Assembly: GCA_028292145.1 (NCBI GenBank)
Contig: JAQGMX010000236.1
Span: 1 to 11,087, forward strand
Reading direction: 5' to 3'
DNA from: Variovorax sp.
Lineage (GTDB): Bacteria; Pseudomonadota; Gammaproteobacteria; Burkholderiales; Burkholderiaceae_C
Length of the DNA: 11,087 nt
Shown: one piece after another, positions 5,681 through 11,087 of the stretch
How positions within the stretch are numbered: position 1 is the first letter of the stretch
How the letters are laid out: every line of letters starts with the position of its first letter
Made by a program: the position numbers and the translations under genes
The notes under the pieces: model-generated
Database searches by the model: none
Seen by the model: only the letters and a program-made list of their open reading frames with translations
What the model was told of the DNA's origin: nothing

Positions 5681-7855
5681 ATGAAGAATTGCATTGGACT
5701 GCGCGCAACGCGCAGCTGGGGTAGCGCGGGCCTTGCGGCCGGCTTCGTCGCCGTTGCGCTGACCGCTTGCGGCGGCAGCGACCATGACGACGCCGTGATG
5801 CCCGTTCCGACGACGCCCGTCGCCGTGACGCCGCAGTTGAAGCTCACGATCACCGCGACGACCGATTTCCCCGGTACCTTCGGCACTGTCGGTGCGTACG
5901 AACAGGTCACCGGGACCTTGGCCGGCGAAGTCGATCCGAAAGACGCGCACAACGCGATCATCCAGGACCTCGAACTCGCCCCGGTCAACGCGCGGGGCAT
6001 GGTCGAGTACAGCGCCGACTTCACCATGCTCAAACCCAAGGACATGAGCAAGGCGAGCGGCGTGCTGCGCTACGACGCACCGAATCGCGGCAACATCCTC
6101 ACCGCGCCGAACCTGACAGCCAATCCCGGCGACGCGATCTATTTCGAGCGCGGCTTCGTCTGGCTCTTTTCCGCCTGGCAAGGCGATGTTCCCAAGAGTT
6201 CGGCGCAGCGCCTGACGGTGACCGTTCCGGTGGCGAAGAACAAGGACGGCTCGTCGATCACCGGCCCCTACACGGCCGAACTGCTGGCCGGCACGGCCTC
6301 GCCTTCGCTCACGTTGCCCGGCGGCGTGTTCAACGCGACCATGATTCCCTACGCACCCGAGAGCCTCGACAACACGAAGTCCGGCTATCTGCTTACGCGC
6401 CGGGTCAACGAGACCGATCCCCGCATCCCGATCGCCCCTGCCGACTGGAAGTTCGCAAGTTGCAATGCGACGGACAAGCCGTTTCCCGGCACGGCCGATC
6501 CGGCAAGCGTCTGCCTGAAGGGCGGGTTCCAGCCCAACACGCTCTATGAGGTGAGCTACGTCGCCAAGGATCCCCGCGTGATGGGCGTCGGCCTCGCGGC
6601 GCTTCGCGACACGGTCGATTTCTTCAGGAATGCGAAGACAGATGCCGCCGGCGCACCGAATCCGTTGGCCGGTCGGATCACCGCGACCATCGGGCAGGGC
6701 ACTTCGCAATCGGGCAATGCGCTCAAGACCTTCCTGCACCTGGGCTTCAACCGGACGTTGGCCGGCGGAAAGGTCTTCGACGGCATGTACACCCACGTGG
6801 CCGCCCGCCAGACCAACATCAACACGCGCTTTGCCGTCCCCGGCGGCGGTGGCGGCGTGCGCACCGACCATCGCGCCTTCGGCCAGACGGCACCGCGCGG
6901 CCTCGCCGCCGACTACCGGGACGACGTGGCCGGCCGCACCGGCGGTGTGATGGCGCGCTGCCAGGCCACGACGACCTGCCCGAAATACTTCCTGGGTCTG
7001 TCAGGCACCGAATTCTGGCAACTTCAGGGTTCGCCGGTTCTCACCGACGCCTGGGGCTTCACCGATCTGACGCAGCCGGCCAACGCCCGTGTCTATTACT
7101 ACAGCGCGACTCAGCACGGTGGCGGAACGGGCGGGCTGGAGGCAGGCATCGCCTACACGCCGGCCGCCGCCGTCTACCCGCGCGGCAACATGGTCGACTT
7201 CGCCGACACCTTCCGCGCATTGTTCGTCCAGCTGACGGACTGGGTCACGGTCGACAAGCAGCCGTCGCCGAGCCAGACGCCGAAGCTCGCCGACGGTTCG
7301 CTGGTGCGCCCGGAGCAACTGCGGTTTCCGGTCATGAAGGGCAACAGCTTTCCGGGCACCGGCGGCGTCGCGCTGCCCGATTTCAGCTACCGCGGTCTCT
7401 ACAACGACTTCGTGCTGCTGGACTTCGGGCCGCTCTACAAGCCGCAGGACGAGTCGGGCATCGCAACCGTGCTGCCGCCCGCCAACCTCGGCCGCAGCTA
7501 CGCCATCCTCGTGCCGAACGTCGACGCCTCGACCGGACTGCCGACCGCCGGCATCCGCAACGTCGATGTCCAGGCGCCCCTAGGCACGAGCATCGAATTC
7601 AACTATGTCGCAACGCCCGGTATCGTCGATCTGGTCAACCTGACCGGTTCGTACATTCCATTCCACAAGACGGAAGCCGCCCGGCTGGCTGCCGGCGATG
7701 CGCGGCCTTCGCTCGAATCGCTGTACGGCACGCAGGCCGGCTATGTCTCAGCGGTGACGAAGGCTGCAAACACGCTGGTTTCGCAGGGCTTCCTGCTGCA
7801 GGCGGATGCCGACCGGCGGATCGCGAGAGCGCAATCGACGACGATCCTGCCCTGA
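5681..7855 (+). CDS. Large lipoprotein with alpha/beta-hydrolase_10 domain
   Basis: A predicted lipoprotein of 724 residues. The N-terminus is a lipoprotein signal with lipobox L27-T-A-C30 followed by GG, which favours the outer membrane, and then a Pro/Val-rich tether to about residue 52. The rest resembles the 'alpha/beta hydrolase domain-containing' family (Pfam Abhydrolase_10, named from memory). The likely nucleophile is Ser342 in GQGTSQSG (340-345), the GxSQSG elbow of this family; His479 in YYYSATQHGG is the likely catalytic His, and an acidic residue such as Glu444 in SGTEFWQ may complete the triad. Its expected role is ester or similar bond cleavage at the cell surface; no substrate is known. 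It starts 41 bp after the Bug receptor gene with AGGAG at 5670-5674 and no terminator between, so it is probably the last gene of the operon. Family call is fairly sure; activity is inference. Confidence 0.82.
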   Translation: MKNCIGLRATRSWGSAGLAAGFVAVALTACGGSDHDDAVMPVPTTPVAVTPQLKLTITATTDFPGTFGTVGAYEQVTGTLAGEVDPKDAHNAIIQDLELAPVNARGMVEYSADFTMLKPKDMSKASGVLRYDAPNRGNILTAPNLTANPGDAIYFERGFVWLFSAWQGDVPKSSAQRLTVTVPVAKNKDGSSITGPYTAELLAGTASPSLTLPGGVFNATMIPYAPESLDNTKSGYLLTRRVNETDPRIPIAPADWKFASCNATDKPFPGTADPASVCLKGGFQPNTLYEVSYVAKDPRVMGVGLAALRDTVDFFRNAKTDAAGAPNPLAGRITATIGQGTSQSGNALKTFLHLGFNRTLAGGKVFDGMYTHVAARQTNINTRFAVPGGGGGVRTDHRAFGQTAPRGLAADYRDDVAGRTGGVMARCQATTTCPKYFLGLSGTEFWQLQGSPVLTDAWGFTDLTQPANARVYYYSATQHGGGTGGLEAGIAYTPAAAVYPRGNMVDFADTFRALFVQLTDWVTVDKQPSPSQTPKLADGSLVRPEQLRFPVMKGNSFPGTGGVALPDFSYRGLYNDFVLLDFGPLYKPQDESGIATVLPPANLGRSYAILVPNVDASTGLPTAGIRNVDVQAPLGTSIEFNYVATPGIVDLVNLTGSYIPFHKTEAARLAAGDARPSLESLYGTQAGYVSAVTKAANTLVSQGFLLQADADRRIARAQSTTILP

Positions 7856-7888
7856 AAACAGCCGGCTCGGACCGGCAACGCGCCAACG

Positions 7889-7924
7889 AAAATGCCCGCC
7901 AGACGCAAGCCTGGCGGGCATTTT
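7889..7924. terminator. Bidirectional Rho-independent terminator
   Basis: A perfect 14-bp stem pairs 7889-7902 (AAAATGCCCGCCAG) with 7911-7924 (CTGGCGGGCATTTT) around an 8-base loop; T continues at 7925. Read from the other strand the same stem also ends in a short T run. It lies 33 bp after the lipoprotein stop and 18 bp after the MFS stop, between two convergent genes, so it can end both transcripts. Confidence 0.9.
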
Positions 7925-7942
7925 TCGGTTCGACCGACGCGT

Positions 7943-9289
7943 TTACTCGCGCGCTTCGAGTCGACGATTGATCGTCAGAGCAATCAGCGTTGCGGCGCAG
8001 CCCGACAGCAGATACACGCTCACGTAGCCCAGGCCGAAATGTGCCGACAGTCCAAGCGCGGTCAGCGGCGCGAAGGCCGCGCCGATCAGCCAGGCAACGT
8101 CGGCCGTCAGTGCAGCGCCGGTGTAGCGGTATTTGCCCGAGAAATTGGACGTCACGGTGCCCGATGCCTGACCGTAGGACAGGCCCAGCAGCGCGAAGCC
8201 CAGCAGGATGAAGGTGTCCTGACCCACTGCGCCGCCGTCCAGCAGCTTCGGTGCGAACACGCTGAAGATACCGATGAGCACGGCGAGAGCGCCCAGCGTG
8301 TTGCGGCGTCCGACGCGGTCGGCGATGGCGCCCGAGGCGATCGTGCCGACGGCTGCAAGGCAGGCGCCGATGATCTGCACCACCAGGAACTCGCTGATCG
8401 ACTGGTCCGAATACAGTGTGATCCAGGACAGCGGGAAGATCGTCACCAGGTGGAACAGCGCATAGCTGGCCAAGGCCGCAAACGCGCCGATCAGGATGTT
8501 GCCGCCTTGCGCACGGCTGATTTCGACGAAACCGGTCGGCTCGAGTTCGCGCTCATCCAAGAGTTTTGAATACGCTGTCGCGGCGACGAGACGCAAGCGG
8601 GCGAAAAGCGCCACCACATTGATGGCGAATGCCACGTAGAACGGATAACGCCAGCCCCACGAGAGGAAATCTTCGCTCGTCAGGCTGGAGACCAGATAGG
8701 CGAACAGCGACGCGGCGATGATGAAACCGAGCGGCGCGCCGAGCTGACCGAGCATCGCGTACCAGCCGCGACGACCCTTGGGTGCGTTCAATGCCAGCAG
8801 CGACGGCAGGCCGTCCCACGAACCGCCGAGCGCGATGCCCTGCAGCACACGGAAGATGCCCAGCAGGATGATCGAGGTGGTTCCCAGGCTTGCATAACCC
8901 GGCAGGAAAGCGATGACCGCCGTCGAGGTGCCGAGAAGGAAGAGGGCGGTCGAAAGCTTTGCCTCCCGCCCGTATCGCCGCTGGATCGCCATGGATATAG
9001 CGGTGCCGAACGGACGTGCAATGAATGCGAGCGAGAAAATCGCAAACGAATAAAGCGTGCCCTGAAGCCTGTCGGCGAACGGGAAAAAGATGCTCGGAAA
9101 TACAAGCGCCGAAGCGATTCCGTATACGAAAAAGTCGAAATATTCGGAAGCGCGACCGATGATCACACCGACGGCGATTTCGCCGGGATTGACTTGCGCA
9201 TGATCGTCGGCGCCGACGGCTTTGCCGAGTTCGCTGCCGGGCGTCTGGTCGCTGCTGTGCTGACCGATGTTGGACGTGGACGTCGTCAT
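7943..9289 (-). CDS. MFS transporter, metabolite:H+ symporter type
   Basis: An inner-membrane permease of the major facilitator superfamily with about 12 hydrophobic segments. From the ATG at 9289 it has 448 residues, normal for the metabolite:H+ symporter (ShiA/KgtP/ProP-like) subfamily. A hydrophilic N-terminal stretch of about 35 residues precedes the first membrane helix. That helix contains the subfamily-like EYFDFFVYG (49-57) followed by FPSIFFP. FIARPFGT (89-96) and the basic loop RRYGREAK (104-111) form the motif-A region between helices 2 and 3, and a second motif-A-like loop, ADRVGRRNT, occurs in the C-terminal half. The frame runs on to an ATG at 9382, adding 31 basic residues, but the shorter start better fits the family; neither has a strong ribosome site. 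The substrate, probably a carboxylate or similar small metabolite, is unknown. It is divergent from cyoA and shares the terminator with the lipoprotein gene. Confidence 0.85.
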   Translation of the reverse strand: MTTSTSNIGQHSSDQTPGSELGKAVGADDHAQVNPGEIAVGVIIGRASEYFDFFVYGIASALVFPSIFFPFADRLQGTLYSFAIFSLAFIARPFGTAISMAIQRRYGREAKLSTALFLLGTSTAVIAFLPGYASLGTTSIILLGIFRVLQGIALGGSWDGLPSLLALNAPKGRRGWYAMLGQLGAPLGFIIAASLFAYLVSSLTSEDFLSWGWRYPFYVAFAINVVALFARLRLVAATAYSKLLDERELEPTGFVEISRAQGGNILIGAFAALASYALFHLVTIFPLSWITLYSDQSISEFLVVQIIGACLAAVGTIASGAIADRVGRRNTLGALAVLIGIFSVFAPKLLDGGAVGQDTFILLGFALLGLSYGQASGTVTSNFSGKYRYTGAALTADVAWLIGAAFAPLTALGLSAHFGLGYVSVYLLSGCAATLIALTINRRLEARE

Positions 9290-9445
9290 TGAGAGTACGG
9301 AATTTCCGGTAAGGTTGCGGCTGAGCCGTGAGCGTCTCACCAATGGGTTTTTTTTGCCATAGGACAAAACGTCCACTGCCAATTTTCCCCCAACCGCCGT
9401 AAATTCGCATCTTTCCCGCGTTTACATGCGCTCAATCTTTCTGGC
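9290..9445. other. Divergent MFS-cyoA intergenic region
   Basis: This 156-bp gap should hold the promoters of both the MFS gene and cyoA. It contains an eight-T run at 9348-9355 and a short inverted repeat GGAC-AAAAC-GTCC at 9362-9374. A weak promoter-like pair toward cyoA is CTGCCA (9376-9381) and TAAATT (9400-9405) with 18 bp between. I find no FNR/Anr-type TTGAT-N4-ATCAA box. None of the sites is strong enough for a separate call. Confidence 0.4.
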
Positions 9446-10471
9446 ATGCCCCACCTAAAGAACTTCCGCGGTCTGTTGCTGCTACCCGCCTTCCTACTGG
9501 CCGGCTGCAACACCGTGTTGATGAACCCCTCTGGCGATATCGCCAATCAGCAGGGGCGTCTCATCGTCATCTCGACGGTGCTGATGCTCATCATCATCAT
9601 CCCGGTGATTGCGCTGACCGTCTATTTCGCATGGCGATACCGTCATTCGAGCAAGGAGGCGCAAGCCGAGTACGCCCCCAACTGGGACCACTCGACGCTG
9701 CTCGAGCTGGCGATCTGGGCGGCGCCGCTGCTGATCATCATCGCGCTCGGCGCGGTGACCTGGATCAGCACGCACACGCTCGATCCTTACCGCGCGCTGA
9801 GCCGGCTCGACGCCAAACGCCCGATCCCGCCGAACACGCAACCGCTGGTTGTCGAAGTGGTGGCGCTCGACTGGAAATGGCTCTTCATCTACCCGGAGCA
9901 AGGGATTGCACTGGTCAACGAGCTTGCCGCGCCGGTCGATCGTCCGATCCAGTTCAAGATCACGTCGACGACGGTGATGAATTCCTTCTTCATCCCGGCG
10001 CTGGCAGGCCAGATCTACGCGATGCCCGGCATGGAGACCAAGCTGCATGCGGTCATCAACGAGCCCGGCGTGTTCGACGGTTTCTCGGCGAACTACAGCG
10101 GCGCGGGCTTCTCCGGCATGCGCTTCAAGTTCCACGGGATGTCGAACGACGACTTCGGCCGCTGGGTCGCGCGCACCAAGGCCGGCGGCGGCACGCTCGA
10201 CCGTCCGACTTACACGAATCTGGAAAAGCCGAGCGAGCGCGTGCCCGTGCAGCGTTTCGCCACGGTGGCTCCCGATCTGTACGACGCCATCCTCAACCGA
10301 TGCGTCGACAGCAGCAAGATGTGCATGAAGGACATGATGGCCATCGATGCGAACGGCGGCCTCGGCCGACCGGGCGCCTACAACGTCACCGCGAAACCGT
10401 GGCGTCCTGACAACAATAACGAATCCTCGACGCGCACTTATGTCGCGGCGATGTGCACTCCACGAGATTGA
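9446..10471 (+). CDS. cyoA: Ubiquinol oxidase (bo3-type) subunit II
   Basis: Subunit II of the proton-pumping quinol oxidase that reduces oxygen in the inner membrane. It has 341 residues against 315 in E. coli CyoA and matches it strongly. There is a lipoprotein signal with lipobox L18-A-G-C21, then two membrane helices at about 39-62 and 84-106, and a periplasmic cupredoxin domain with DWKWLFIYPEQGIALVNE, VMNSFFIPALAGQIYAMPGM and NYSGAGFSGMRFKF. The Cys and His ligands of a CuA centre are absent, as expected for a quinol rather than a cytochrome c oxidase. The C-terminal 60 or so residues differ from E. coli. The ATG at 9446 has no clear Shine-Dalgarno but gives a proper signal peptide. cyoB follows after two bases, so the two are translated together. 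Confidence 0.96.
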   Translation: MPHLKNFRGLLLLPAFLLAGCNTVLMNPSGDIANQQGRLIVISTVLMLIIIIPVIALTVYFAWRYRHSSKEAQAEYAPNWDHSTLLELAIWAAPLLIIIALGAVTWISTHTLDPYRALSRLDAKRPIPPNTQPLVVEVVALDWKWLFIYPEQGIALVNELAAPVDRPIQFKITSTTVMNSFFIPALAGQIYAMPGMETKLHAVINEPGVFDGFSANYSGAGFSGMRFKFHGMSNDDFGRWVARTKAGGGTLDRPTYTNLEKPSERVPVQRFATVAPDLYDAILNRCVDSSKMCMKDMMAIDANGGLGRPGAYNVTAKPWRPDNNNESSTRTYVAAMCTPRD

Positions 10472-10473
10472 TC

Positions 10474-11087
10474 ATGCTCGACCGAATCGATTTGACGAAG
10501 CTGCTCTTCGGGCGCCTGACATGGGATGCGATTCCCCTGCACGACCCGATTTTGCTGATGACCTTCATTGCCGTCGCCCTCGGCGGCACGGCAGTCGTCG
10601 TCGGCCTGACCTACTTCAAGGTGTGGGGCATCTTGTGGCGCGACTGGATCACCAGCATCGACCACAAGAAGATCGGCATCATGTACATCATCCTGGGCCT
10701 GGTGATGCTGCTGCGCGGCTTTGCCGACGCCATCATGATGCGCGCCCACCAGGCTTTCGCCTTCGGCGACAACGCCGGCTTCCTGCCGCCGCACCACTAC
10801 GACCAGATCTTCACGGCCCACGGCGTGATCATGATCTTCTTCTTGGCGATGCCTCTGGTGACCGGCCTCATGAACTTCGTGGTGCCGCTTCAGATCGGCG
10901 CGCGCGACGTGGCGTTTCCGTTCCTGAACAACTTCAGCTTCTGGATGACCACCTTCGGCGCCGGCCTGGTGATGGCGTCGCTGTTCGTGGGTGAATTCGC
11001 ACGCACCGGTTGGCTGGCCTATCCGCCGCTGTCTGGCATTGCTTTCAGTCCGGACGTGGGGGTCGACTACTACATCTGGTCGCTGCA
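10474..11087 (+). CDS. cyoB: Ubiquinol oxidase (bo3-type) subunit I, 3' end cut by window
   Basis: The first 204 codons of the haem-copper subunit of the quinol oxidase; the frame is open to the window edge, and the full family length is about 660 residues. The match to E. coli CyoB is close, with an offset of ten residues. Visible functional residues include the quinol-site Arg81 and Asp85 (RGFADAIMMR), His108 and Gln111 (PPHHYDQ), and His116 (TAHGVIMIFF), an axial ligand of the low-spin haem b. The conserved QIGARDVAFPFLNN and TGWLAYPPLSGI are present. The copper-site histidines and the K channel lie beyond the window. The ATG is two bases after the cyoA stop, which fixes the start; only a weak GAG precedes it. 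cyoC and cyoD are expected downstream. Confidence 0.97.
   Translation, partial: MLDRIDLTKLLFGRLTWDAIPLHDPILLMTFIAVALGGTAVVVGLTYFKVWGILWRDWITSIDHKKIGIMYIILGLVMLLRGFADAIMMRAHQAFAFGDNAGFLPPHHYDQIFTAHGVIMIFFLAMPLVTGLMNFVVPLQIGARDVAFPFLNNFSFWMTTFGAGLVMASLFVGEFARTGWLAYPPLSGIAFSPDVGVDYYIWSL

Noticed and set aside
5519..6871. Open frame of 450 codons on the - strand opposite the Bug and lipoprotein genes
   Set aside because: Antisense to a confident lipoprotein gene and the end of the Bug gene; composition is typical of a high-GC shadow frame.

Overview
The window is high-GC bacterial DNA. Its gene content points to a betaproteobacterium of the order Burkholderiales: a stand-alone Bug/TctC-type binding protein, AtuA-family (DUF1446) genes, a LysR regulator and a bo3-type cyo cluster beside an MFS transporter. 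The order-level call is inference from gene content. I cannot name a species.

Layout. (1) 19-462 (+): the end of an unrecognised gene with a Pro/Ala-rich tail, converging on the next gene. (2) 475-2742 (-): a CodA-like amidohydrolase with its LysR regulator upstream on the same strand. (3) 2829-7855 (+), divergent from lysR: a probable four-gene transcription unit. It holds a DUF1446/AtuA gene broken by one in-frame TAG at 3429-3431, a small AtuA-related protein coupled through an ATGA overlap, a periplasmic Bug receptor, and a large lipoprotein of the alpha/beta-hydrolase_10 type. A strong hairpin at 7889-7924 ends it and also serves the gene arriving from the other side. (4) 7943-9289 (-): an MFS permease of the metabolite:H+ symporter kind. 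(5) 9446 to the end (+): cyoA and the first 204 codons of cyoB, the quinol oxidase (bo3-type) subunits II and I.

How it may work together. Regions 2 and 3 look like one LysR-controlled catabolic locus. The surface lipoprotein would hydrolyse an ester or similar substrate, the Bug protein would capture a released acid, and the AtuA-type proteins and the CodA-like deaminase would act in the cytoplasm. The substrate is unknown. In the 86-bp lysR-atuA gap a 15-bp imperfect direct repeat recurs at exactly 21 bp, just upstream of a possible -35 element, and is a good operator candidate. The premature amber codon makes it doubtful that the pathway works in this strain as sequenced. The cyo genes are ordinary respiratory genes and probably unrelated to the catabolic locus.

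I see no tRNA, rRNA, CRISPR array, insertion sequence, integrase or origin. There is no gene-free stretch longer than 300 bases.
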